64,000 bases of DNA from Chalciporus piperatus (GCA_038093975.1 JBBPTG010000006.1:404091-468090), one strand, 5' to 3'. Counted from the first letter of the stretch, positions 45,481 through 58,600 are shown. Program-made: numbers and translations. Notes: a model not told the origin generated them from the sequence alone.

Positions 45481-48400
45481 ATGTCGTCAAGTGCGATATC
45501 CGCGCTACTGGAATGGTGTACAGAGAATGGCATCCAAATCGACCCAAGGGTGCAGATCGTCCATACCCATGATGCCGATCATCGCTGCACGATATCCAGG
45601 GATTCACTGGCGTCTGACGGGGCTCGCAGCCTCTGCGTGTACTCGCGCGAAGAGCTTATTGAATGTGCTAGCACCCGTGAGTCTTCAATAAACACACTTC
45701 CGGTGTTTTGGTCGCAGGACGTTGCTTCTCTACTTTCATTTCATTTGATGCGCAGTACGGCACTGCGAGGGTGTTTCGACGTGCGTGCGAGTGGGAGATC
45801 CTACTGTAGAGACCAATCATCGGTTCGCTTTTTCAGACTGTGGGGGGATTCTCTTTTCGAGAAGTTGATTCACTCCTAACTTGGATCGAGATTCCCTGCC
45901 CTAATTTTTCACGCTAATTTATCTTTGGGTATTGCAGTGGTGTATATTCCCAAGACCGCAGTGTTATCTGTCAACTCTTGCTTCTTCTCCCAGCGCATAT
46001 CACCCGTGCCTTACGGTCACGGGGCACACCTATCACTTGCTCTTGCGCTCTTCGGCGAACTGTGCGTAACTTCTTTTTCGCCGTCTGTTAGCCGCGATGT
46101 TGACCGTGTCTGTGTCATCGTGGCGTCGGCTGGACCCGCACTCTTAACAATTCAAATGCGCTGTGATTCCCACACCGCTTTCTCCTTGTAATTTCTGCCA
46201 ACTTCTCGTAAAAATGCTGAAAATAACCCTCTCTGGGATCCCTCCTTCAATGAACGCGCGAACACTTCGCTTAATACTCCGCGTCCCGTCCCCTACCTTC
46301 TTGTGTTGAATCCGGGATTTTCCCTATCGCTGAATTCATTTTGCCCCCTCGGTGATCGAATTCAAACTTTCTTTGCGTCGTTCACTTTCAAGATAACTTT
46401 TCTTGATGTTCATTTCTAACACGGCTTGCTTTATCAAGCTTGCGGGGCCCGCATTCTCGATGGTTCGGATACCTCCAGAGTCTACCGCCGGAAACTGTGG
46501 ACATTGCCATATTCTGGGGTGCTAACGATGTCAAAGATACGCAGGCATGCTGTTGTTCAAGCCGCGGATGTGCAAGTGGTAATGAAGCATTGAGCGGAGT
46601 CTATAAAGCTTCACGATATGTCACATTTGCCCAATGCCCGACATGCATGTGGGTTCACGATGGTCAGACTGCGAGGCAATGGCTCGAAGTCACAGAGGCC
46701 CATAGTAAACAGTTAGGCTTGATGGTGAGTTGAATAACTCTATCTTTCGGGTTTATTATGCTTTGTTTCTCCTCGCTTTGCAAGGTTTCCGGATTCTTTC
46801 ATATCGCGTTGATTGACTAGTTCTTCGGGCTCTGGCTGAATGCCGGATACCACTTATCGTCCCCCAAACGCGATCTTCGTTTCTATATTGTTCAATTCAC
46901 GTCGACCGCTTCTTGATGCGCACAGGGCTAGAACCAGAACTGTGCGGCTTTCATTCACCCCCAATTGTTTGTTATTATGGTCACTCTTTCCTGGAGTTGT
47001 GGTGCGTGATTTGAAGGTTTCATGTCGGCGGACTTCCGCTCGCATTTTCCCGCAAGCTACGGCATGCCAACCTGCCCACATTTAGTGACTGATGGGTGTA
47101 GTCCACGCTGTGGCGGACACCCCCTCCATATCCAGGCGTGGCTCGTCGATAAGCGTATGAGCGCCTAACACGAGCCAGCCAGGTGTGTTGTCTTCATCAT
47201 TTTGAACGTTGATCATGTCACGGGAATGTCCGGCGGATCCATTGATCCGTCACGTTTCTTCAATCTACTTGTGTCTGCGCCGTGAAAATTGTACCGCGGA
47301 CATCAGAGGCGGTCCAGACAACCCTCTGTCAGGGTTTGTGCATCTCTTATCAGCAATGCACGTTGCCCTCGTTGCCGCTCTTGCGACGGTTGTGGCACGA
47401 TTGATGTCTCAGAGACATAGAATTTCCCGAATCTGTTCACCACACTCCTTGTCCTGTCAACTCTGCACATTTTGCTCACTGTCGTGTTTCATTCTTGGAC
47501 GATCTATTCTTCCCTATCTCTTCGTGTTCTCTGGCGCCATGCGAATGGTGCCCATCGAAAGTTTTTTATCACTTGCATGTCTACCGTCCTCCTCGGACAT
47601 GACGCGAACTATTCTGGTCCATGTGTTCGGAGGGACCTTAGATTTTGAGCATGCTTGCGATATTTCTCGCATTCATGGCCACCTTTCCTAGGCTTGGCTT
47701 CATTTTGCTGAGTCTACGTGGTTTCACGTTTCTCGTTAACCCCTCGTACTCTCACAGTCTAGCGCTTGACAACTAACATGTAAATTCGTCGCAGGAAGAA
47801 ATACGTCAATACTACCGCAATGTCGTGGAACCCACGTTGTGCGCAGCCTTGATTACCCCAGGGCAAGAGCACAACCTATCTTCTGATAGCAAATCGCCTG
47901 CACCCGAGGATTCCGATGTCCGCCCGAGGTTACATGGGGTTTCATTCCCGGGTTTCTGCCACGCGTACTCGCTGGTGTCGACACGAGCATTCTGGGTTGA
48001 TGCGTATCACGGGTTAGCCATGGTTCCAATCGCCGACATGTAAGTTCCCCCTCATATCCTGTTTATGAACCACGAGGCCCCGGATATGTCTAAAAAAGGC
48101 ATGCGCTCTTCGCCTTGTTCATTCGCGATTATCAGCGCTTTTTGGGTGCTCCCTGGCAGGGGATCACGAGATTCCAACACGGTGATGGTTGCTGTCGCTG
48201 TCGCTGTCTCTAGGGGGCGACCTAAATGAGCGCAATTCTGTCCGCGGGCGAATGTTTCCATCCTCTATTATTGTTCGGGTGGCTAGTAACCAGGGATATG
48301 GGCTCGGTTGGTAGGGGGGGATGGTATTTCGAACGACAATTTGTTGGTGGATACCGTTCTGCCGATGTCTCAGTTTCAGACGATCTTTTGTCTTTGTTGC

Positions 48401-51400
48401 TTAGTTCTTCGATCTTCTCCCATGTACTGATATGAACGATTTTTCAGTTTTAACCATACAAACGATAATCATGTACAAATGGAGGTGAGTAGAGCTTGAT
48501 ATTTACTTCCAACTTGAATATATCGAACGAATATGCGGCCAACAGCCGTCGAATTTTGATGACGTGCCCTCCCAGTCATACATTCTATTTCGGAAGACTG
48601 ACGAGTCTACTTACAGAGCGATTACGATGTATGCGTCGAATGTGGTTCCCTCGTTGAATGTGAACACGATCGCGAAATAGGGAGTGCGATGACGCCTGAT
48701 TCAATCCCATCGAATGTGCATCCCCTGTCTCATGAGGGCGCATCCACCCCAAACGAGGTCGACTACCTTGAAATGCGTACCGTACAGCCCATCCCCCCGT
48801 TCAGTGAAGTTTACAACACGTACGGCTCCTTGTCGAACGCAACGCTCCTCTCTCGATACGCATTCACACTTCCCGAGAACGAGCATGACACTGTCAGGAT
48901 GGTGTTTGAGCCATTTGCGGCAGTGTCAAACATGTTCGCCTATGCTGCCCAAGAAGCGCAATACGTTGGCGAGGACGACGATGCCGTCATACGAGGTACC
49001 ATTGTTGAACAGCTTGAAATCGAGAACACGCCCGGGGTAAGTGACATCTCCGATCACGGCTGTGCTGGCTAAGCCTCATTACGACAACGAACAGCGACCC
49101 TCCACTCATGGCATCGTGAATGATGAAACAAGGTCTTCATCGTCGTTCTGGGGTGAGGAACCTTGCTCAAGTATGATCGCCACCCATCTAGGCGAGGGAC
49201 CTTCTCAGAAACACACAATCAGCCGAGTGCTCCACGTGTTTACCTACGTTGCGCGTGCATGGAGTGCGGATTTTATATGGGACGAGCAGGACGACGGGTT
49301 AGTGTTCAATCCAGATCCCCAAGCCGCACGACCGGTCTCCATGATGGTCGGCGACACATCCTTTCAAGTCAGCCACGACTTTGTTGTCAACTCGGACGGG
49401 AAGATATCCCATAACCTCTGGCTTCTTTGCGTGCTCGTCGCCTTGTCTTCCGTTCGGCCGCATTTAGAGCCCGCTTTCATTGACTTGATCGAAAGGGTTG
49501 AGAGCGGTCGTGAAGCCGCCACTTGGTTGACAGAGTTCGAAGAAAGATTACTCAAGATCCAGGGATGCGTCGAACAGCTTCGTCATGTGCATGATGAAGA
49601 GAGCGTTGGCGGCGACATTGAAGACACCGGTGGTAGCAATCATGGATCAACATCCCCTCCTCTCTTCCCCCATTTGGAACCTTCTCCCCTCAACATGGAT
49701 TACGACACCAAATCAGACAGATTCGCACAGCCGGCTACCAAGGTTCCGGTGCGGTCTAGACCTTCTCCAGAACCTGGGGAGGAACGCACATCCATCACGG
49801 CAACCACGGACTCGAGAAGTCCATCCCGGGATGAAACCAGGCCGAAAGTAATTATGGGACAGCCCCTTGGGACTAGACCCCAGGACCCTGGAATCAGCTC
49901 AATGTTCTCGCCTGGGACACAGGTGTTATCTGAAGAGACCTTGATACAGTCCCCCCCTGAGGCACCTGCAGCAAGGCATGCGTATCAGGAACTCCGTCGA
50001 TCGTCAATGAACACCCACCTAGAACATGCGACCAGATTGAACACCCCACGCGACCGCAGTCCAAGTGCGGAGGGGGAGCGGCCGACGAAGCGCATCCGCC
50101 GCGCCAGCGTCTCTATCACGGCAATCCGGGAAGCCTTGCGCGCTAGTAAATTAGGCAGCGGCACGCCCGAGTCTGCAAGAGAAGGGTCAAGTCGGGAAGT
50201 GCAAAAAACGGCTCACCGCGATGTACAGCTGATAGACGCAGACCATCGTGTCGCCCTCGCTCTAGCCCGTATTGTGGTTGGTCTGTGCCGCAACCGATAT
50301 CGTCCCCCGACGATTCGGATAGACCAACGTGGTGGTGGTATGACTGCGGCAGAACTCGGGGAATTACTTGACGTGAGTGTTTTTTGCCCCTTCGCTTTCC
50401 ATACCTTTGTTACGTTTGATTTGATCGCTGGTTCGTTGATTGTTGAGGTTCTCGTCATTGTCTTCTCGCCGTTGCCTTGATCCTTGCGCTCCGAGTTTGC
50501 GCCCGCAGAAGTCGTCTTCTAAGGGGTCCCAGAGCTGCTTTATTGCGGCCAAGATCTCCACAGCTACCATAGCGGCGATATTCACGGCGCTAGCTTCCCG
50601 CGTGACTTCGTGGGGTAGCATATGGATGCAGGATGAGTACGGACCGCATCAAAAATACTTCCCTTTCGTCCGGTTTCACCTGCGTCACGAAGGGAGGAAG
50701 AATAGTCCTTCTCACGTTCCAGAACGTTGCGGGAACTGTTCTGCGGTCGAGTCTGCGTTGACTCTACAGCCAGCCGTCAAACCTTGACGGAAATTCTTTT
50801 TCCTCTTTCTATCTTTTTTAAAAATTCTATTTCCTGACGTTCGTTATTTTTTTTGCCTTTCTATGGTGCTGTGGGGCAGTGTGAGCTACGGAAATGAGTT
50901 GATCGCCGTCACTCCTAACCCGCCATCCTGTGTACGGTTGGCATATGTGCGACGGGGTTCATGGGAAATATTCATGACTCCCCCATTGTCCCCCTGGCGA
51001 ATCTGTTTTTGCGAAACCACCTCTGCGCTCGTTTTCTCTGGATCCGTTGCCTTTTGCTTTTCCTGGAGAGAATGCCACGGCCTTGGTGACAGTCTCGTAG
51101 CCGTGAAGATGAAGACGATCATCTCCGCGACAGCGGTATCACTCACGATCAGAGTGTATGCTTCTCCATTGTTCTCGAACTCCCATTGTTCGCCATATAT
51201 GGTTGCAGACTCTGACCCCTGTTGCCGACGACAGCAATTTTTTTCTCCCTTTTTTTCTCATTGTGCTCCCCCTTGGGACGATCTGCCCATTGTTCTTTCG
51301 GCAGCGTACACTCGGTACGTGATATGATATGGAAGTATCTATGACTATGTTGGTTGTGCCTTGACTTGAGGGTTTTCGTATCCTTATTCATTTCTCGATT

Positions 51401-51559
51401 TGCATCTTACGTCGTCGTATGACAGGCTTGACTGATTGATTACCTTTTGAATAGGAAACCCCAGAGGTCATGCATCGTACGCGAAGTGCTCTGCTCTTGG
51501 CGATCGGTGAACGGTCGGTTGTAGAAAGTTGCGCGGCGTGTTGGGGTATCTTTGAATAA
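45481..51559 (+). CDS. SET-domain protein lysine methyltransferase (RKM/SETD6-like) with very long introns, 896 aa
   Basis: Eight exons (45481-45676, 45938-46061, 46439-46724, 47795-48039, 48448-48484, 48617-49036, 49095-50372, 51455-51559) total 2691 nt in frame. The split SET domain is visible: LLEWCTENGIQIDPRVQI at the start, TLVYIPKTAVLSVNSC, HSRWFGYLQSLPPETVDIAI, LVSTRAFWVDAYHG with MVPIADIFNHTNDNHV (the Asn-His cofactor motif), YDVCVECGSLVECEHD and IPPFSEVYNTYGSLSNATLL. A C-terminal helical region follows, with a disordered Ser/Pro insert. This is the class that methylates ribosomal and other non-histone proteins; the target is unknown. Introns are 261, 377, 1070, 408, 132, 58 and 1082 nt, far above the roughly 50-60 nt typical of the other genes in the window. 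The last exon completes RSALLLAIGERSVVESCAAC. Confidence 0.85.
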
Positions 51560-53709
51560 TGAGGGTATGGATATGAATGTGACGTACGTATGTGTGTCCT
51601 TTGTCCTTTCTTGATCAGACGCATATGCATATGGCTGTCACTGTAGGTTGTAGGCGTCTGGGAAGCCGAGTCGGTCTACCCGAGGGCAAGCAAGATCAGC
51701 GCTCAGCGCGCTTATTGCCTGACTCTTCATTCATGACGACGATCCGCTCGCGTCGGGGTATGACTCATAGGTACTACAGTACTGGGACTAAATGAGATCT
51801 CGTGCAGACAGGAGCTCCTGATGCGGATATGTCATAGTTATATCCCTGCCGTCGCGATACGCCCGACGGACCCATTGTATGAACCGAATGGCGCGTACGA
51901 TCTAAGAATTATCGTAGTGCCAGCGAAATGAGCTCTCGAACGGTTCCGAGACACTGGCAGCATAGATTCGAGCTAGCACTAAAACATGTTTGTTGAGGGG
52001 AATGTTGCTAAGTATGCTATCAAATTCGGGCATTCAAAGCCGTGGCTGTCATTTCATCGCTTGTTGGAACGAGAGCGATGATTTTGCGTGAGTTTCGGGC
52101 CTTTCGGAGGGGTGTACAGCACATCGTTATCCTGCTTACTAGGCTTTTGAATGCAGAAGGGAGTGTAACGTCAATGCGTCAGCAGACTCGGTTGGGAATT
52201 GTAGTATCAAGAGGGTGGCTTGGCAGGTGATTCGGAAGGCGCAGTCAGGGTGGGTCTTTTGGTCGAGAGCGACGGGCAGTACATCCTAATAAAAAATGAG
52301 TCTGTCATACGAGCGCATGTGAGTACTGGTAAGACAGGCAATTGTGAACATAAAATCGGAAGGTGACGAGAGCAGGCTTGGATCGGTTGTGAAGGGAGTG
52401 GAGCATTCATAGGGAACGATCGCTCGTTACATCCGTAGCCCCGATCGAAGACTTGACTCATAACATGCAATGTAACGTAGGTGAGAGCAACGAGGCAAGG
52501 GTCGAAAGATGAGCGCCAGGTGTCGGCTCAGATCAGGAACATATGGGAGTACCTTAGACTGGTGAGTAGGAGGGAAAGAATAGATAGTGAGAAGAGAGGA
52601 CGAATAAGGATATATGGCGCTTATGTTCGATGCAGGGATGGGACAGGGAAATATGCTTGGTGAGTGGTGTGACTTGATGGTGGCGCGACGAGCGGGCTAA
52701 GTATATAACTTCGCAGTTAGCTTAGCAGTTCGACAAGTCGAGGTAGTTGGGCCTGACTCTAACTGGTTGGATACAAATTTTGAGATAAGTTGCGAGCGGA
52801 CGGAGCTATAACCGAGCTGACTGGGGCAGACAGACAGCGGTTGTCGGAGTGATCATAGGTTGGAGGTATAATCCAAATTGGGAGTAAAAATGAAACTCAG
52901 CGGACGAGTGATCGTACCACCAGCAGACCAATGAGTTGGGTGGTACGAGGGGGATGAAGAGATTCTTCCGCCGAGAAGAAGCATGCTGGGTCAGAGAAAG
53001 GAGAGAACCTGGGTTCCACTTTTGGTTGCACTCATAGGATCCGTCGGTAGCTGACTGCCAGGTGATGATGATGACATGTTCATTTCCCTTACTCGTGTCC
53101 CCGCGTGCCGGTTCCGTGCATTGTTTGTTCATGTATAGATGTTCCTGTGATGGCAGATGTGTGTGACACTGTGTGTTGAGCTCTGTTGACTTTGTTCCAT
53201 AACTGCAGTAGCGAGGGGGAACTCTAACGTGGTGCTTCCCGAAGGTTTCCAAAGTGCTCATCCGTGGGCGATAGTGCTGCGCCGTTCTGACTCATCAATC
53301 TCTCCCCCCCAAGCCAGTTGCCGACCTGCTTCTTCTGGGATGCCACCCGTGTCAGCACATTGACGAGGGTGACTCGAGCGCCGTTGCCAGCCGAGGGAAC
53401 TTGATGGGGATTAGTAGAAAATAATCAGAAATATTTAAATATTTACAGAAATTACGAAAATTGACTCGATCGACGATAATGAAAACGAGGTGTAAATTAA
53501 ATAATTGAATTGGCCAAGTTGGGAGAATAAGGGTCATCTTGATTTGGATGCGGCTGAATCTGTGATCTGAATCTGACGAGTGCTAGAAATGGCAGTTGGA
53601 TATATAAGAAGGGGTCGATTCATAGAGGCAGAACTACTGCACGCCCTGCCTCGTCCAATTTTCTCGTCAAAGTTTCTCTACGGTCTACAGTATCCTCCTC
53701 CTCACAATC
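51560..53709. other. 2.1 kb intergenic region before ECL1
   Basis: No supported gene. The longest frame (minus strand 52806-53261, 151 codons) has no splice partner or family motif. A markedly AT-rich stretch lies at about 53405-53520. The right end is the ECL1 promoter with a TATA box. The length resembles promoters of regulated genes, which is an inference. Confidence 0.45.
53599..53608 (+). promoter_or_regulatory. TATA box of the ECL1-type gene
   Basis: GATATATAAG lies about 105 bp before the ATG at 53710 and is followed by a pyrimidine-rich stretch (near 53690) leading into the start codon, as in many fungal promoters. No transcription start is known from the sequence alone. Confidence 0.5.
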
Positions 53710-54792
53710 ATGGACGTCGACTGGTGTCTCTCCTGCGAACGCAAACTCGTAAGTCCTCATCCCTCCCCTCCCCATCACTCAACCTCACCCTCTCCACAGG
53801 ATGATTTCCCAGCCGTGTCTGGCCCATACTGCTCTCCAGAGTGCCTCTCCTACGCACAACCATCCTCCTCCATTCGCGCTCACCCTTGCCCTTCCCCATC
53901 CTCTGGGGATTTCCGTATCCGCCAATGGGCAAAGGCAATCCCACCACACATACCCGCAGGTGCACCAATACACCCCTTCGCAGATTCACCTGCCCCTTCC
54001 CCTCTCCCCGTCGAGCGTCCCCCATCACCCCGCTCACGTCTCCAGCCAACCCCTAAGCTTATCGAACGCACTTCCGCAACCACTCCCCTCCCAACACTAT
54101 GTGTTTCATCCCCCGCACACGTGCGTCCGCTACCTCCAGCGCGTGCTTCATCGCGCACGTACTCCCAACCGACTACCACACCCAGTCCAATGGCATCCAT
54201 GAGCGAAGCTAGCACTTCCCTCACATCCCTCCTCACAGAGCCTATGGTTTCAACTCCCGTTGAAGACCACTCATTTGGCGCAAACATTGGCGCCCTCGTT
54301 CGCTCTTGGGTCAGCCGCGACCGTGCTAGCAGCACAAACAGCACCAAGGAGGACTACGTGATTGAGAAAGTCACTGATTATTTTCCCCCGCTACCCCAAG
54401 GGAAGAAGACCTCTTCTTCCTCGTCGTCTAAAAAATCAAAAAAGACGCATTTGCCTTCTCCCGCTCCCTCTTTTCACCACTTACCCTCTGCCAAGAAAAT
54501 AACCCCCTCAGCCGAGGGAGATCGCTCGACACCCACCTACAACCATACCCCAACTCCTGTCATCTTCCCCTCCTGCCGGGCAGCGGAGCCAAACTGGGTT
54601 GACGATGAAGAGGACGACGACGAAATTGTTGCACCCCAACCGCCGTACACTTATCAAATATTCGAGCCTCACTGGACTCGCGCCCCTTCACTCTCCTCCG
54701 TATCCAGCACTGGCTCTTCCGTACTCCTCATGGCTACCAAGCGATGGGATGGCGTCCGGGGTCGCAAAGATGGTCGTGTCATCGCAGTATGA
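53710..54792 (+). CDS. ECL1-family zinc-binding life-span regulator, 343 aa
   Basis: Exons 53710-53748 and 53800-54792 give 1032 nt in frame. The N-terminus MDVDWCLSCERKL joined to DDFPAVSGPYCSPECLSYA supplies the CxxC and CxxxC pairs of the Ecl1/2/3 family; in fission yeast such proteins extend chronological life span and respond to metal and nutrient stress. The rest is Ser/Pro/Thr-rich, with a conserved-looking GALVRSWVSRDRAS block, SSSSSSKKSKKTH and an acidic DDEEDDDE tract near the C-terminus. The 51-nt intron between the two cysteine pairs is a multiple of three without a stop, so retained transcripts would still encode protein. Assignment rests on the short N-terminal motif. Confidence 0.75.
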   Translation: MDVDWCLSCERKLVSPHPSPPHHSTSPSPQDDFPAVSGPYCSPECLSYAQPSSSIRAHPCPSPSSGDFRIRQWAKAIPPHIPAGAPIHPFADSPAPSPLPVERPPSPRSRLQPTPKLIERTSATTPLPTLCVSSPAHVRPLPPARASSRTYSQPTTTPSPMASMSEASTSLTSLLTEPMVSTPVEDHSFGANIGALVRSWVSRDRASSTNSTKEDYVIEKVTDYFPPLPQGKKTSSSSSSKKSKKTHLPSPAPSFHHLPSAKKITPSAEGDRSTPTYNHTPTPVIFPSCRAAEPNWVDDEEDDDEIVAPQPPYTYQIFEPHWTRAPSLSSVSSTGSSVLLMATKRWDGVRGRKDGRVIAV

Positions 54793-55450
54793 CACCGATC
54801 TCCTCAAATTATATCCAGGTTATTTCCCCCTGCAAAAAATCCGGACGCTTTCACTTGCGGTCATTGTAAACCATCTTTTCCTCTTGGTTCCCCATCCTTT
54901 TTTTCATTCTGTATAACGATGCTCGAACTGAGCAGTCACGACAACGGTCATTTCATTGCTTTCTTCAAAATTCTCACGTAACCACCACCCTCTTTCTCAT
55001 TTCTCATTCTCACCTCTCACACTTGTATATACGTGCATATACACATAGATAGATACTCCTGCTTCTTTGCATGCTTCTTCCCATAGACACCTCTCACCTG
55101 TTTTCCCTCGGTATTCAGACCGAGTATATGGCATTGACTTATTGTACGATAGAGCCCGCTACATTGCGGATGGATGGAATATTATTATGTTCTTGGGTTT
55201 ATACAGTCTGGCGTGGCAGATTCGACCAAGACCAAGACTCGAATCGAAGTTGGAAGCAGCGTACTATTGTGACTGGCCAATTCGTGATAAGCGATAGTAC
55301 TTGGCGACAAGGGTATGTGCTATAGCACTCACCGCAGTTCTGCGACCATCGCCCACAGCCGGCTATTCTTCACTTGTTCACATAGCGGTTTCCCCGAAGT
55401 ACACATACTATTGTGCGTGCATGTCTACGAAGTACAACGTTCAAGTTAAC
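54793..55450. other. 3' flank of the ECL1-type gene
   Basis: T-rich sequence with no supported gene. Short frames at 55067-55325 lack motifs. Confidence 0.45.
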
Positions 55451-55657
55451 GACGCAGAACAACAACAGTTTGTCTCTACCCCTGGACCTTCTCTGATGAA
55501 GCCCTGAGCGACAACACGCGCCCACAAAAATGGAATCGAATGACAGCCTCGACACCCGACTCCCGAGTGACGACGCAGAACAACAACGGTTTGTCTCTCT
55601 ACCCCTGGGCCTTCTCTGATGAAGCCCTGAGAGACAACACGCGCGCCCACAAAGATG
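55451..55657. repeat. Direct tandem repeat, two units of about 85 bp, period 121 bp
   Basis: Unit one runs from 55451 to about 55533 and unit two from 55572 to 55657. Both begin GACGCAGAACAACAAC and contain TTCTCTGATGAAGCCCTGA and GACAACACGCGC. They are separated by about 38 bp of unrelated sequence and differ by a few substitutions and small indels. They are open on both strands (minus: VVxQGFIREGPGVE twice), but no gene model is supported. Confidence 0.85.
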
Positions 55658-58600
55658 GCGACGGGAGGCGGGACCTGAGCGTGACGACTTATCCGGGACT
55701 GACAGATCGAGTCGCGGAAACGTTTGCCTCTTCATTCGAAAATGTACTTCGCGGGAGACAGAGTTAGAAATTCACTCGCTCCAAAATGCCCGCCGCACTG
55801 TATTCAGATTCCTGTTGTCCTTTGTAATATGACTCTATCTTAAGCGGCGTTTTTCTCACTTCTGAGAGCAATCGTTATACTATTCATAGTCGAGTAGGAA
55901 GTACTAGTACACGCTGAGGTAATAAGCACTCAAGCTGTGTATTCAATTTTGCAGTCTCTGGGTATCGAGGTACGAGCGCCGCCATCAAGAAGACCGTCTC
56001 TACCGACAAGTCTGACATGTCGACGATGACAACAATGGGTGACCGAGCACCCCCAAGAATCCCGATCGTTCGGGAATGTTCAAGGGTGCACCCTGATGGA
56101 GTGTCAGTGTATCGTTTCAGACGATCTGCGCAGACATTATTACCCACGCCCTGTCCTTGCGTGGGTAAAAAAGGAGGTTGGATGACATTGACAGCCCAGT
56201 GTGTTTCGATGTTTCGATGTTTCGATAGTTCTGCCGAATGCATGTCATTCGACCATGTGTTCGCTTGCGCCTTCTAAAACCTCGAAAATGGGGAAGCAAA
56301 GAATAGTAATATTAGGATAAGGGAAAAACTCATGGATTAAAACTCCTATGTCTTGGACTGCGCCGTTTGATGATGGTTCGGCAAGCCGTGGTGCTCCGGC
56401 TTGTCAACGGGTGCGCACGGTTGTTCTGATGGACGTGCGGAGAGCGCGGAGGGGGTTAACAGATCAAGAGCGGGGGGGAGGAAGGAGGGCCTCGTGTGGT
56501 GCGCCGATGTTCTTGAGCCCGCGATCAGGACATCGAAGTATCCAACACCACGCGGAATGTTCAAGTTAGTCTCGTGTGATAAGACGGAAAGGAACCAAAC
56601 GAGGGAAGGCGGGAGCACGCATTAAGCTCGCTTCGGTCGTCCGAGTCGAGGCTACATCGGCATGTCAGACCAGCGCGCGGGTTTCCGGAGTCGATAAAAA
56701 AGAAACAGACTACGCATCCACCAATCAAACGTGTCAAAATGGGCCTTCGGAGACTCGTCAAGCGAGAATGTCACTCGTCTGGTTTGCAGATGTGGGAACG
56801 AACAGCTTGCGGAGTGGCGAAAACTTGTCGTTGAAGGGGTTTCCATTTGGACCTGAGAACCTTTCAAGGCGACGCCGTCTGCTCCCGGCTGGGCGGCAAT
56901 GGGACGATTCCACGTATGCCACGGGAAGCAGTAGACTCGCTGAGAGCGCGTCCATGTGCGACAGAAGCACATCTCTTCGGCTCTTGAGAATGGTGACAGT
57001 GAGTCCAGAGGGTTTGCGAGATTCGCAGACGTCGAACTAAATGCGTGGCCGCCACGGACTTCTGGCCCAGCCAAATTCCTTGTTCGGCTCGACATATCGA
57101 AGCAATGTATCTGACAAGTGCCAGTGTTCCAATGGGATAGGGAGGGACCTAAGAATCCACTAAGGATTTAGCCAGCAACTTGTGGCGCCGGAATTGGGTA
57201 GTTACTTACATAGCGTGAGTTTCATGTATTCATCGGTTTTTGAACTTTACCGTGACTGAGCTAACGGCTACGCGCAAACGAGAGGGACTTGCCGTGTGTT
57301 CGAAAACACGGTTCTCCTCGTTCGTGATCGCTGAAGTCAACAAGATTCGAGGGTCCATCATATTTATCGATCACAAACCGGCGTCGGCGCTACTACCTAT
57401 TTGCCGGGGATCATACAATAGTCAGATCGTGCGTGCTTCCTATGATCTAAGAATTGTTAAAAGTCACATTCCAATCACTCCTCGTCAGGTCATTGTGTTT
57501 GTGAATTGTAAATTGCACCCTTACCCTACAATACACGTGCATCAATAACATTCTTCGGGAGAAGCAGTTGCTGCAGTTGCTGCAAGTACTCGCCATGTTG
57601 GCAATGGAGGTCCACTCACCTGTCGTTTCGATTGCCCATCTGAGTGGATCGATCTTTGTTCCGCTGGGTCTATTTGGTTTATTCGTGCATAGTCTGCATG
57701 GAAGTTGACACTGTTGGTCATATGGATTCCATTTGGATCTTGACATGGATGAACTTAGAACAAACGCCAGCAACGTTCAAGCTTCAAGCTCGTTTCCGAG
57801 TTGTGGCCGTTGCCACATGCTGAAAAGGCTAGATCGCAGATTCGCAGGGGGGATGTTACCGACCCTCGCATCGCATTAAAACATTCATCCACCGGGCCCG
57901 GGTGGGCTGCAATTCGACACCCGGAAATTTCGACTGTTTGTCCCTGTGGGCGGCGCTGGACCCAAGATAATTTATCAGCTTCTCCCGTTGACATATTTCT
58001 TTCACCGACTTGCCTTGTCCGTGACCGATGATCGATGATCGCTCCTATCCTCGGAAAATGCAGAGGGGTATGGGAAAGTCGCGAAGGTTCGAACAGAAAC
58101 CGGTGTCCTCCTCAGTGACGCCTCTCAGCGACATGAGCCGAGATTCGCCCTCAGTGAAGCACTGCAAAGTGGGTTCGTGTAATGTTTCGCAGGTGTGTAT
58201 ACATTTCAACCTTCCATGTCAGAATCTGCCGCATCAAGAATTTCAAGGGGTACTTCCAGCTGCATCGCCGCGGCCGACAGGTTCCATTGAGCGCTCGCCA
58301 GGGAAGCCGTACAGCCCTCAGAAGCTTGCACCGCCAGCGCACAAAATGGTTTCATATACAAATGTTACCTCAGGTGGACCTAGTGTTTGCAAATCGATAT
58401 CGTACTTGTAGGTCTCAAGTTGACCTAGTCCCGAGATTATACTCTCGTGATGGATGAGAGTGACGATCGTCTGCGCAAGGGAACCGAACAGGCAAATTCT
58501 TATTGTCTGTCATTTCAATATACAAGCATAGGCTTTACCCTTACAATCGAGACCGAGGCTGAGGAGACACATCAAGATTGCTGGGTCAATCCTCCATCAT

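Noticed and set aside
46725..47794. Intronic C/D-box snoRNA in the long SET-gene introns
   Set aside because: I looked for the box C and box D pairs with terminal stems and saw no convincing set. A covariance-model search would be needed.
52806..53261. 151-codon minus-strand frame upstream of ECL1
   Set aside because: Composition looks random, with no introns, motifs or homologous neighbour. Probably chance.
56576..57095. Overlapping long frames on both strands (154 and 147 codons)
   Set aside because: Both strands are open at once, as happens in GC-rich stop-poor DNA. Neither shows domain-like features.
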